Part shown: in pieces, positions 1 through 5,386 of the stretch
Position numbering within the stretch: the stretch's first letter is position 1
Layout: each line of letters opens with the position of its first letter
NCBI GenBank assembly: GCA_964486625.1
Contig: CAZANW010000057.1
Coordinates: 1 to 11,910, forward strand
Reading direction: 5' to 3'
DNA: 11,910 nucleotides
Origin: JAWCQZ01 sp964486625
Lineage (GTDB): Archaea > Halobacteriota > Syntropharchaeia > JACQPP01
Notes under the pieces: generated by a model
Told to the model about the DNA's origin: nothing
The model's database searches: none
What the model saw: the letters and a program-made list of their open reading frames with translations, nothing else
Translations under genes and position numbers: made by a program

Positions 1-24
1 CCCCCGCCCCCCGCGTCGCCCCCC

Positions 25-363
25 GTGCTCCTTTCGGCCTCCCAGGCTCTGGCGATGGCGGGAAAACTGATGGACCTCCCCTTCAACGAGTTCGAGACCG
101 AGGCGAAGCGCCTCATGGACGCCGGTCAGGCGCGGGTCCTCAAGGCCCTCGCCGCCTCCCGGCCCGACTTCCAGCAGGACATCGACGTCATCCGCAAGTG
201 GGCCCGGTGCGCCTACGCCGCCTACCTTGCCAAGGAGATGACCGACGACGCCCGGTGGCAGGTGGCCCGCATGGTGAACGACCGGCTCCTCCTCTGGGTC
301 GAGGTCCGGAGCGACCAGGTCGCCGAGGAGCTCCGCGCAATCCGGCAGGCGCTCGGATTCTGA
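25..363 (+). CDS. Hypothetical protein, possibly 5'-incomplete
   Basis: I do not recognise this family. The reading frame is open to the left edge of the window, so the GTG at 25 is only the first possible start inside it. In-frame ATGs at 55 and 70 are alternatives, and the true start may lie outside. From GTG the product is 112 residues, soluble, with no signal peptide or membrane segment. It looks mostly helical, with a run rich in Glu, Arg, Leu and Ala and a central Trp-Ala-Arg-Cys-Ala-Tyr-Ala-Ala-Tyr stretch. Third positions are strongly G/C, like the neighbouring housekeeping genes. The stop is followed after 3 bases by the GTG of the next gene, so the two are probably co-transcribed. 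No function is proposed. Confidence 0.6.
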   Translation: MLLSASQALAMAGKLMDLPFNEFETEAKRLMDAGQARVLKALAASRPDFQQDIDVIRKWARCAYAAYLAKEMTDDARWQVARMVNDRLLLWVEVRSDQVAEELRAIRQALGF

Positions 364-366
364 CCG

Positions 367-909
367 GTGGCATTCCCCCGCCTGCGCGCCCGGAAGGGAG
401 ACGGGGAGGACCCGGCCGAGGAGTTCCGCAAGCGCCGGGAAGCGATGTTTCGGAGCCTCCGGAAGGCCAAGGTCCCGGAGGTCCTCCTGGGGGACTCGCC
501 CCTCCCCGCGGGCCCGGTCCGGAAGGAGCGGGCGGTCTTCCAGTCCGCAGCCGAGCAGTTGTTCAACCTGGAGCTCCACCTCGGGCGCATCCTGCGGAAG
601 GAGGAGACCTTCGACACCCGCCTCCAGCGGGCCGCGCGGCTCCGGGCCCTGGCCCTGGAGGCGGGGCGCGCGGGCCGGGACCTGGGGGCGTGGGCCGACG
701 CCCTCGCCCGCCCCCGCGCGGAGCTGGCTTCGGATGTTGCCGGGCGGGTCGAGGCCATCCGGGGGGCCGGAATCCCCCTGTGGGAGGGCTACCTCCGCCT
801 CGCGGACTGCGCGAGGAGCCTGGAGGCCAAGTGCGACCGCGCGGCGCGGTTGGCGCAGGCCCGGGCCGACGCGAAGCCGAAGAGGTTCAAGCCGAGCGTC
901 AAGATATAA
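367..909 (+). CDS. Hypothetical helical (coiled-coil-like) protein
   Basis: The 180-residue product is unrecognised. It is dominated by charged helical sequence rich in Arg, Glu, Ala and Leu, with a basic C-terminus ending KPKRFKPSVKI, which suggests a coiled-coil or nucleic-acid-associated protein (inference). No catalytic motif, signal peptide or membrane span is visible. I chose the GTG at 367 because it lies 3 bases after the preceding stop and keeps the frame at full length; the next in-frame ATG, at 445, would remove 26 residues. The gene forms a two-gene unit with the one upstream. Its TAA stop at 907-909 sits inside the TATA-like box that I assign to taw1, so this gene ends exactly where the taw1 promoter begins. 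Confidence 0.6.
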   Translation: MAFPRLRARKGDGEDPAEEFRKRREAMFRSLRKAKVPEVLLGDSPLPAGPVRKERAVFQSAAEQLFNLELHLGRILRKEETFDTRLQRAARLRALALEAGRAGRDLGAWADALARPRAELASDVAGRVEAIRGAGIPLWEGYLRLADCARSLEAKCDRAARLAQARADAKPKRFKPSVKI

Positions 910-910
910 A
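903..910 (+). promoter_or_regulatory. TATA-like box of taw1
   Basis: The sequence GATATAAA is centred about 27 bases upstream of the taw1 ATG at 933. That is the archaeal TATA-to-start-site distance, so transcription would begin at or next to the ATG and give a leaderless message. No Shine-Dalgarno-like motif precedes the ATG, which agrees. The stop codon of the upstream gene lies within the box. Inferred from spacing and composition only. Confidence 0.55.
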
Positions 911-932
911 CTCCCGAGCCCCCTCTCCGGAG

Positions 933-1913
933 ATGTCCGACGGCGAGTCCATCATTCTCTACCGGGAAAGGCCGGGCGAGCCCCCGCCCGACCCCCACTC
1001 GGTCTTCGAGTCCCAGGGCTACCACTTCATCGGCGGCCAGGCGGCGGTCAAGACCTGCCACTGGACCAAGAACGCCCTCGGCGGCGGCGAGCCCTGCTAC
1101 AAGCAGAAGTTCTACGGCATCGCGAGCCACCGGTGCGTCCAGATGACGCCGGTGATGGCGTGCAACCACCGGTGCATGCACTGCTGGCGGCCGATTGACG
1201 TGAAGTTCCCCGAGATTGCGTGGGACGACCCGGCGGAGGTCGCGGAGCGGTCGGTGGAGGAGCAGAAGCGGGTCCTCACCGGCTTCGGAGGCAACCCGAA
1301 CACGCCGGAGGAGACGTTCGACGAGGCGATGGCCCCGGCCCACGTCGCCATCTCGCTCGACGGCGAGCCGACCCTCTACCCGCGCCTCCCGGAACTCATC
1401 GTGGAATACCACAAGCGCGGGATGACCACCTTCGTCGTCACCAACGGCTCGCGGCCCGACGTGGTCCGGGCCATCCGGCCGACGCAGGTCTATCTCAGCA
1501 TGAACGCCCCCGACGCGGAGACCTACCGGCGGGAGGTGAACCCCCACGGCGACACCTGGCCCCGGTTCCTCGAAACGCTCGACGTCCTGCGGGACCACCC
1601 GAGCCGGACCGTGGTCCGCGTCACCCTGGTGCGCGGGGTGAACGACCACGGCCCGGAGAAGTATGCGGACCTGCTGCGCCGCGCCCGCCCCTGGTTCGTC
1701 GAGGTGAAGTCCTACATGCACGTGGGACACTCGCGGCTGCGGCTGGAGAGGGAGAACATGGCGCCGATGGAGCACGTGCGGGCGTTCGCGAAGGCGCTCG
1801 AAGGGCACCTGGGGCCCGACTACCGCATCGAGGACGAGTCGGAGGCGAGCCGGGTGGTGATGCTGATGCGGAGGGGAGTGGAGCGGTTTCTGAAACCTCC
1901 TGCGGCGCCCTGA
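933..1913 (+). CDS. taw1: 4-demethylwyosine synthase Taw1/TYW1 (radical SAM)
   Basis: Taw1 forms the tricyclic ring of 4-demethylwyosine on N1-methylguanosine 37 of tRNA-Phe, using pyruvate and S-adenosylmethionine in the cytoplasm. The 326-residue product has the radical-SAM cluster motif CNHRCMHCW (C77, C81, C84). Three upstream cysteines, C42, C55 and C68, each 13 residues apart, match the second Fe-S cluster of archaeal Taw1. A lysine (K40) lies just before C42 in the region where the family carries its pyruvate-binding lysine. The segment DGEPTLYP (143-150) is the family GEP motif. There is no flavodoxin domain, as is normal for archaeal forms. The frame stays open far upstream, but ATG 933 is preferred because it follows the previous gene and has a correctly spaced TATA-like box. 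Its substrate, tRNA-Phe(GAA), is encoded at 11472-11545. Confidence 0.95.
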   Translation: MSDGESIILYRERPGEPPPDPHSVFESQGYHFIGGQAAVKTCHWTKNALGGGEPCYKQKFYGIASHRCVQMTPVMACNHRCMHCWRPIDVKFPEIAWDDPAEVAERSVEEQKRVLTGFGGNPNTPEETFDEAMAPAHVAISLDGEPTLYPRLPELIVEYHKRGMTTFVVTNGSRPDVVRAIRPTQVYLSMNAPDAETYRREVNPHGDTWPRFLETLDVLRDHPSRTVVRVTLVRGVNDHGPEKYADLLRRARPWFVEVKSYMHVGHSRLRLERENMAPMEHVRAFAKALEGHLGPDYRIEDESEASRVVMLMRRGVERFLKPPAAP

Positions 1914-1926
1914 TGGATATCCGCAC

Positions 1927-1962
1927 GGTCGGCGGGGTCGGAGGGGGAGATGGGGCGGATTG
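1927..1962 (-). repeat. Tail repeat copy E (36-base stub of R-M C-terminal tail)
   Basis: These 36 bases match the tail of the Type IIG gene (6682-6717) at 34 of 36 positions and read IRPISPSDPAD on the - strand. The stub follows the hicA pseudogene stop by 6 bases. At the place where intact copy C has an ATG overlapping the hicA stop (TGATG), this copy has TGACG, so the start is lost. Homology ends about 13 bases from the taw1 stop codon, so the rest of the tail appears to have been deleted at the island edge. Confidence 0.8.
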
Positions 1963-1968
1963 CGGACG

Positions 1969-2180
1969 TCACAGCATTCTCCGGAACTCCTCAACGGTGA
2001 TTTCCGCGTCCGCAGGATGCTTTTGATGATTTTCGGATGCAGGACCTTCTTCGCGTGGACCGGAATCGTCACCCGCTTCCCGGCGGCGTTCTTGTAAATC
2101 TGGTGGCTCCCCGACTGGCGGGCCAGGACGAACCCGAGGCGGGTGACGACGCGCGTCATCTCGCGAGCTGTCACGCCCAT
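1969..2180 (-). pseudogene. hicA: HicA-like toxin, frameshifted near its C-terminus
   Basis: HicA toxins are small double-stranded-RNA-binding-fold ribonucleases neutralised by HicB. The first part of the frame reads as a normal HicA, with LGFVLARQSGSHQIYKN carrying the Gly-Ser-His segment with the family's catalytic histidine, followed by TIPVHAKKVLHPKIIKSIL. At about 2010-2012 one base is missing. Restoring a single G in the - strand at that point gives LRDAEITVEEFRRML and a TGA at 1971-1969, the expected HicA end (compare LKEAGLSVEEFQEML in the second copy). Without it the frame runs on for hundreds of residues through taw1 antisense. The restored length is about 70 residues, normal for HicA. 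It lies 10 bases after hicB. A sequencing indel is the main alternative to a true mutation. Confidence 0.8.
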
Positions 2181-2190
2181 CGGGCGGGGC

Positions 2191-2412
2191 TCAGGCCTCG
2201 ATTTCCAGGGTCGTCAGACTGACGCTCTCGACCTTCGGAATCCCCTCGCCGCTGGCCTTGCGGTCCTCCAAGTGGAGCCGGATGGCGTCCCCGATGTTCC
2301 GGAGGGCCTCCTCGTAGGTGCCGCCCTGGGTGTAGCACCCCTGGAGGGCGGGGCAGTAGGCGAAGTAGCCGTCGCGGTCCTTCTCGATGACGACGGAGAG
2401 GGTGGTCTTCAT
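2191..2412 (-). CDS. hicB: HicB-like antitoxin
   Basis: HicB antitoxins bind and inhibit HicA and often repress their own operon. This 73-residue protein has the partial-RNase-H-like HicB domain: a beta-strand start MKTTLSVVIEKDRDGYFAYC, the conserved PALQGCYTQGGTYEEALRNI segment, and an amphipathic helix AIRLHLEDR. The C-terminal extension is short and I see no obvious ribbon-helix-helix DNA-binding domain. It lies 7 bases downstream of the DUF2283 gene and 10 bases upstream of the hicA pseudogene, forming one - strand operon. If the hicA frameshift is real, this antitoxin now has no intact partner next to it. Confidence 0.88.
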   Translation of the reverse strand: MKTTLSVVIEKDRDGYFAYCPALQGCYTQGGTYEEALRNIGDAIRLHLEDRKASGEGIPKVESVSLTTLEIEA

Positions 2413-2419
2413 GACCCGT

Positions 2420-2641
2420 TCACGCGCTGGCCGGGGCCATCTTCAGCCGGACCGGGAGTTCAACCTTGCCCTCTTTCAACTCCGCGCGCCTCCGGAAGTT
2501 GAAGATGGCGAACCCCAGGATATTCCCCTCCGGGTCCACCCGCTGGAAGAGGTCGTCGCCCGCGTCCTTGTAGAAGCCCTTGCGCCGGGGGCCGACGGTG
2601 AACTCCAGGTAATCCGCCTCGGGGTCGTACCAGACGTTCAT
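2420..2641 (-). CDS. DUF2283 family small protein
   Basis: The 73-residue product begins MNVWYDPEADYLEFTVG, the typical opening of DUF2283 proteins, and has a later VDPEGNILGFAIFNF strand pair. The function of the family is unknown; members often sit in toxin-antitoxin-like gene pairs. I prefer the ATG at 2641 because it overlaps the stop of the upstream frame (ATGA) and matches the family start. An in-frame ATG at 2653 would add four residues (MAER) and is preceded by a purine-rich GGGGGTGA element at 4-11 bases, so it cannot be excluded. The gene leads an operon with hicB and hicA. A TATA-like AT-rich patch lies at about 2681-2687. Confidence 0.75.
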   Translation of the reverse strand: MNVWYDPEADYLEFTVGPRRKGFYKDAGDDLFQRVDPEGNILGFAIFNFRRRAELKEGKVELPVRLKMAPASA

Positions 2642-2778
2642 TCGCTCGGCCATACGGTCACCCCCTGTTTCACCCGGTCGGTAAAAAGGGCTGTGATGAC
2701 GCACCCCTCGCCATCGGAGACCCTCGCGGCCACCAGCAGGAACTTTTGCGTGACGGGCGTCCGGGCGCAGCGCCGGCA
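2638..2778 (-). pseudogene. C-terminal remnant of a small toxin-like gene preceding DUF2283
   Basis: The - strand frame ending at 2638 reads ARTPVTQKFLLVAARV, then GEGCVITALFTDRVKQG and a terminal WPSE. From memory, this resembles the C-terminal end of a family of small proteins commonly encoded just upstream of DUF2283 genes; I cannot give a secure family name. The stop overlaps the DUF2283 ATG as ATGA, the usual sign of a coupled pair. Upstream of about 2778 the frame becomes arginine- and alanine-rich and lies antisense to the RelE-like gene, with no recognisable N-terminal half. It therefore looks truncated by the arrival of the divergent toxin gene. The exact boundary is uncertain. Confidence 0.45.
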
Positions 2779-2826
2779 GGCGGCAGGTCCCGCAAACGTT
2801 TTCCGGCGACTCCCCCACCCGGCGGG

Positions 2827-3081
2827 ATACCTTACCGGATTGAAATCACCGCGCCCGCTGAGCGCCGCCTCCGGAAATTCGACCAGGAGATTCAGCGCCG
2901 GTTCGCCAACAAGATACGGAAATTGGGGGAGAACCCCTCGGTCCATGGAAAGCCGCTGCGGGGCGTCCTCGCGGGATACTGGGAACTCTACTTCGAGCGG
3001 AGCTTCCGGATTGTCTACACCATCGACGAGAAACGGAAAGGGGTGACCGTCGAGGGCCTCCTCCACAAGGACGAGTTTTAA
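2827..3081 (+). CDS. RelE/ParE-superfamily toxin with non-standard start codon
   Basis: RelE/ParE-fold proteins are small toxins, ribosome-dependent mRNA interferases (RelE) or gyrase inhibitors (ParE). From position 2827 the frame encodes 84 residues of normal family length: PYRIEITAPAERRLRKFD, then helices to KLGENPSV, the conserved GKPLRGVLAGYWELYF, and RSFRIVYTID near the end. The natural start, by comparison with relatives beginning Met-Pro-Tyr-Arg, is the codon at 2827, but it is ATA rather than ATG. The nearest other in-frame candidate is TTG at 2746, which would add 27 low-complexity residues. The gene may be silenced, or may use ATA or TTG. The stop overlaps that of the Phd-like antitoxin on the opposite strand. 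RelE versus ParE activity cannot be told from sequence. Confidence 0.75.
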   Translation: MPYRIEITAPAERRLRKFDQEIQRRFANKIRKLGENPSVHGKPLRGVLAGYWELYFERSFRIVYTIDEKRKGVTVEGLLHKDEF

Positions 3082-3263
3082 ACCCCCAGTTCCCGCGCGA
3101 CCTCTTCGAACGGGCGCACCCGCCCGGCCCTCTTGGCCGACTTCGACTCGCGGAGCTGTAGCATGAGTTCCTTCTCGCTCAGGACTTGGATGGTCCGCTG
3201 CATGCTCTCATATTCCTCCACCGGAATCGTGACCCAGCGGGGCTGACGGGCGGCCTCGGCCAT
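3078..3263 (-). CDS. Phd/YefM- or RelB-like antitoxin
   Basis: This 61-residue protein has a short N-terminus with RWVTIPVEEYESMQRTIQVL, resembling the Phd/YefM segment that ends in an E-E-Y-E helix, and a C-terminal tail AGRVRPFEEVARELGV typical of the toxin-binding region of Phd or RelB antitoxins. It is the likely partner of the RelE/ParE-like toxin encoded on the other strand. The two genes converge and their stop codons share the palindrome TTAA (3078-3081). Antitoxin-toxin pairs are normally co-directional, so this orientation is unusual. The ATG at 3263 is preceded by a well-spaced TATA-like box, so transcription is probably independent and leaderless or nearly so. Confidence 0.75.
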   Translation of the reverse strand: MAEAARQPRWVTIPVEEYESMQRTIQVLSEKELMLQLRESKSAKRAGRVRPFEEVARELGV

Positions 3264-3286
3264 GGTGGCATTTTGGGGCTTCGGCT

Positions 3287-3295
3287 CTTAAATTT
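3287..3295 (-). promoter_or_regulatory. TATA-like box of the Phd-like antitoxin gene
   Basis: On the - strand the sequence AAATTTAAG is centred about 28 bases upstream of the antitoxin ATG (3263), in an otherwise GC-rich stretch. The spacing implies a start site at or very near the ATG. Inferred only from spacing and composition. Confidence 0.45.
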
Positions 3296-3310
3296 GCTGG
3301 GCGACTCCTC

Positions 3311-3330
3311 CCCGGCAGGTCCGGGCCGGG
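3311..3330 (-). terminator. GC hairpin directly after tail copy A
   Basis: Six-base arms CCCGGC and GCCGGG flank an 8-base spacer immediately 3' of the stop codon (3331-3333) of tail copy A and upstream of the antitoxin promoter. It could end transcription from the DprA/PRTase unit. No T-run follows it on the - strand, so the terminator role is uncertain. Confidence 0.3.
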
Positions 3331-3780
3331 TCAGGCGCGCCCCTCGATTATCTTCCGCTCTTCCTCCGTGATGCCGTAGAGCCGATAAACAATCTCGTCA
3401 ATCTTCCGGTCGGTCGCCTCGATTTCGCGCTCGACCCGCTGCCGCTCCGCCGACTCGGGGAGGGGCGCGCGCTGCTTGTGGAGGTCCAGCATGCCGGGCC
3501 AACTGCGTCGGCCCTCGTCGCCTCGCTTCGCGATGCGACGACGGTCCACGAGCCGCACCAGTTCGTCGTGGGCGGTCGTCGCATTCTGAAAGAAGGCGAC
3601 GGGGGGCACCGAAGGTGACCCGGCGCGGTCGGCGTTGTTTCCGCTTCGGGTCCTCTCGCTTCGCTCGGGGCCCCTCGCGGAAACGCTGTTTGAAATGGTG
3701 CGACGGCGATTTTTCTGGGAACAATGGTCGGCAGGGCCATCGGAAGAGAAGGAACGGATTTGGAATCGAACGTTGCTCAT
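3331..3780 (-). pseudogene. Tail copy A: R-M C-terminal tail ORF with two insertions
   Basis: This is an open frame of 149 codons starting 7 bases after the phosphoribosyltransferase stop. Its C-terminal part reads TAHDELVRLVD, then MLDLHKQRAPLPESAERQRV and IDEIVYRLYGITEEERKII, nearly the same as the last residues of the Type IIG enzyme ending at 6483. Between LVD and MLD there are 48 extra bases (3495-3542). Upstream of TAHDE about 170 bases of arginine-rich, repeat-like sequence intervene. The very start, MSNVRFQIRSFSSDGPAD, aligns loosely with the MFPIRPLSPSNPAD opening of tail copy C (about 21 of 32 bases by eye). I read it as the same tail, begun after the preceding module and split by two in-frame-compatible insertions. 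Expression is unknown. Confidence 0.65.
3495..3542. repeat. 48-base hairpin insertion in tail copy A
   Basis: These bases are absent from tail copies C and D, whose sequence is continuous across the site (AGCATGC joined to GGTCC). The insert carries an imperfect 25-base inverted repeat (3516-3540), CGTCGC / GCGACG outer arms and a CGC-TTC-GCG core. On the - strand the core contains GCGAAGC, a sequence known to form an unusually stable DNA mini-hairpin. The length is 16 codons, so the frame is kept. The 10-mer GCGAAGCGAG recurs near 3655-3667. Confidence 0.65.
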
Positions 3781-3787
3781 CGGTCTC

Positions 3788-4483
3788 CTACGGGGAACGC
3801 TGGGTCATCCCGGTCCATGGGAAGAACTCAATCCTCCCGACACAGGGAGCGAGGGCGTCTTTGAAATCGCTCAAAAGAGTGATCGCTCGCATTGCTGCAA
3901 AGCCCCGGATGCGGGAGTTCGGGAATGCCTTCGCCAGCAGGCTCGCGGACCCTAGGAGCATCGCGCCGGTGGTCACGACGTCGTCGACCACCACGATTTC
4001 CGGCGGTTTTGAAAGACCCAGTTCGACGACCATCGTCTCGTAATGTTGAGCCGCCTTGGGCCGGTCCCGCGGCGCACTCGACGCCGCTTTTGGAACGGCC
4101 CGGATTCGCCGGAGATACAACGCAACTTCGCTGCCAAGTCCGGATTTGACGAGCGCCGCCGCCAGTCGCTTTGGAACCCACAGCGAATCGGGGCGCATCA
4201 GCGAACTCTTCGGGGCGGGGACCAGCACCGGACCCCGTTGGAAGAGGTCGGCAAACGGCAACGTGGACCGGTTCTGTTCCACCATCCGGGCAACCCACTC
4301 CGACATCGGAATCTGCGGGCCTCGAGGTGTGCTTGGGACGAAGCCTTCGTTCTTGAGGAGGTTCATTGCATACCTTGAGAGCTGGGCTTCGGCCGAGTCC
4401 CCGCGGGGGGAGTAGGACAGAAATGCGCCAAACTCCAACTCGGGCAACAGCCGGCGGTCTGGTCCTAGGAAGAGCCTCACCAT
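3788..4483 (-). CDS. Phosphoribosyltransferase-fold protein, ShosT-like partner of DprA
   Basis: The 231-residue product carries the PRPP-binding loop of type I phosphoribosyltransferases, EIVVVDDVVTTGAML (162-176), with the two acidic residues and Thr-Thr-Gly. An earlier VLVPAPKSSLMRP (86-98) fits the N-terminal core strand and loop, as in ComF-like proteins. No zinc ribbon is visible. It follows the DprA-like gene by 9 bases on the same strand. A DprA homologue paired with a phosphoribosyltransferase is the composition I recall for ShosTA, a toxin-antitoxin anti-phage system in which the transferase (ShosT) is the toxin; its setting among other defence genes supports that. A ComF-like role in DNA uptake is the alternative. 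The substrate is unknown. Confidence 0.75.
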   Translation of the reverse strand: MVRLFLGPDRRLLPELEFGAFLSYSPRGDSAEAQLSRYAMNLLKNEGFVPSTPRGPQIPMSEWVARMVEQNRSTLPFADLFQRGPVLVPAPKSSLMRPDSLWVPKRLAAALVKSGLGSEVALYLRRIRAVPKAASSAPRDRPKAAQHYETMVVELGLSKPPEIVVVDDVVTTGAMLLGSASLLAKAFPNSRIRGFAAMRAITLLSDFKDALAPCVGRIEFFPWTGMTQRSP

Positions 4484-4492
4484 GTTGCAGGT

Positions 4493-5194
4493 TCAGGCGA
4501 GTGCGTCCAGTTCGAGGAGAGGCTTAGGGCCGGGCAAAACGTCCAGCACATCTTCCGGTTTCGTCATCACCATGGCACCATACTCGCACATCTTTCCCGG
4601 CCAGGTCAAGGAGTGGTTTTCGAGAATGGCTGCGTGTATGAAAAGCGGCCTGCCCAGCCGGAGCGCCTCCCATCCCTGATGGAGCGACCCGCTGGTCTCT
4701 CCGGCCTCCACGATGATGGAGGCGTGGGCGATGAGGGCCATGGTCCGGTTCCGCAGGGGGAAGTTCTTCCTTTGTATCGGGTGGCCGACCGGGAACTGGG
4801 TAATCGCCAGGTGCTCGCGCATGATGAGTTGCTGGAGTTCGAAATTGCGCGCGGGATAGACCTTGTTCAGGGGGGTCCCGAGGACCGCGATGGTGCGGCC
4901 GCCCGCCTCGATGGCCGCCCTGTGGGCGGCGGTGTCGATGCCTTCGGCCAGCCCGCTGACGATGGTCACGCCCTTTTCCACGAGGGCCCTGGCGATGTCG
5001 CCCGCGGCCCGGAGGGCGCCGGGAGAGGCCTTGCGGGTGCCGATGATGGCGGCCCGGGGGCTGGCACGCAGGATTCCGGCGTCGCCCGCCACGTAGAGTT
5101 TGGACGGGGCGAACTTCCGCTCGACGTCGTTGAGCGGGCCGAGAAGTTCCGCGGGAGTGGTCGCAGAGGGTTTCACCTTCGTCAACGTCTCCAT
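4493..5194 (-). CDS. DprA/Smf-like Rossmann (SLOG) protein, ShosA-like
   Basis: The 233-residue product has the DprA Rossmann fold: AAIIGTRKAS (48-57), VTIVSGLAEGIDTAAHRAAI (76-95), TIAVLGTPLNKVYPARN (101-117), FPLRNRTMALIA (145-156) and IIVEAGETSGSLHQ (160-173). DprA binds single-stranded DNA and loads RecA in bacterial transformation. This protein is shorter than typical bacterial DprA, lacking a clear N-terminal SAM domain and C-terminal winged helix. Together with the phosphoribosyltransferase 9 bases downstream, it fits a ShosTA-like pair in which the DprA homologue would be the antitoxin (family knowledge plus inference). The ATG at 5194 is preceded by an extraordinary C/G-rich homopolymer region next to the assembly gap, so upstream signals cannot be read with confidence. 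Confidence 0.85.
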   Translation of the reverse strand: METLTKVKPSATTPAELLGPLNDVERKFAPSKLYVAGDAGILRASPRAAIIGTRKASPGALRAAGDIARALVEKGVTIVSGLAEGIDTAAHRAAIEAGGRTIAVLGTPLNKVYPARNFELQQLIMREHLAITQFPVGHPIQRKNFPLRNRTMALIAHASIIVEAGETSGSLHQGWEALRLGRPLFIHAAILENHSLTWPGKMCEYGAMVMTKPEDVLDVLPGPKPLLELDALA

Positions 5195-5208
5195 CCTCCC
5201 TCCCCCCT

Positions 5209-5232
5209 CCCCCCCCCCCCCCCCCCCCCCCC
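5209..5232. repeat. C24 homopolymer (G24 upstream of dprA-like start)
   Basis: There are 24 consecutive C on the + strand, inside a longer C/T-only stretch (about 5195-5245), 15 bases upstream of the DprA-like ATG. The other side of the N gap has a C10 run (5377-5386) in the matching place. It may be a real tract of variable length or polymerase/assembly noise at a contig end. The stretch 5195-5326 contains no gene that I can support. Confidence 0.7.
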
Positions 5233-5326
5233 ACCCTCCCCTCCCTACCCACCTTCAGGTCTTTACCCATCCACTCCATTTTACTGTACGCAGCCGCGTC
5301 ATCCCCCTCCACCCCCAACCACCACC

Positions 5327-5336
5327 NNNNNNNNNN
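5327..5336. other. Assembly gap (10 N) between duplicated dprA starts
   Basis: Ten N mark a scaffold join. The 43 bases to its right (5337-5379) match 5158-5200 at 37 positions, so the start of the DprA-like gene appears on both sides. Either the two contig ends overlap with errors, or two similar modules were collapsed here. Gene order across the gap is not secure. Confidence 0.95.
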
Positions 5337-5337
5337 T

Positions 5338-5373
5338 GGTCGCAGATGGTTTCCCGTTCGTTAACGTCGCCAT
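5338..5373 (-). pseudogene. 5' fragment of a second dprA-like start, cut by the gap
   Basis: On the - strand from 5373 the bases read MATLTNGKPSAT and then run into the gap. The start of the DprA-like gene at 5194 reads METLTKVKPSAT. Six differences in 43 bases, two of them synonymous, are compatible with a diverged paralogue as well as with poor sequence. The ATG lies 13 bases after the stop of tail copy B, separated by a G10 run. Confidence 0.5.
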
Positions 5374-5386
5374 CTTCCCCCCCCCC

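Noticed and set aside
198..932. Long upstream extension of the taw1 frame (571 residues in total)
   Set aside because: The extension is proline-, glycine- and arginine-rich nonsense in the shifted frame of two better-supported genes; high GC makes stops rare. The conserved protein starts near ATG 933.
789..1968. 463-residue - strand frame continuing from hicA through taw1
   Set aside because: Only the first part is HicA. The rest is read-through caused by the one-base frameshift and is antisense to taw1.
3788..5194. Natural-transformation (competence) genes comF and dprA
   Set aside because: Possible, but the proteins are short, lack zinc-ribbon or winged-helix domains, and sit among toxin-antitoxin and R-M genes, so a defence pair fits better. 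Not excluded.
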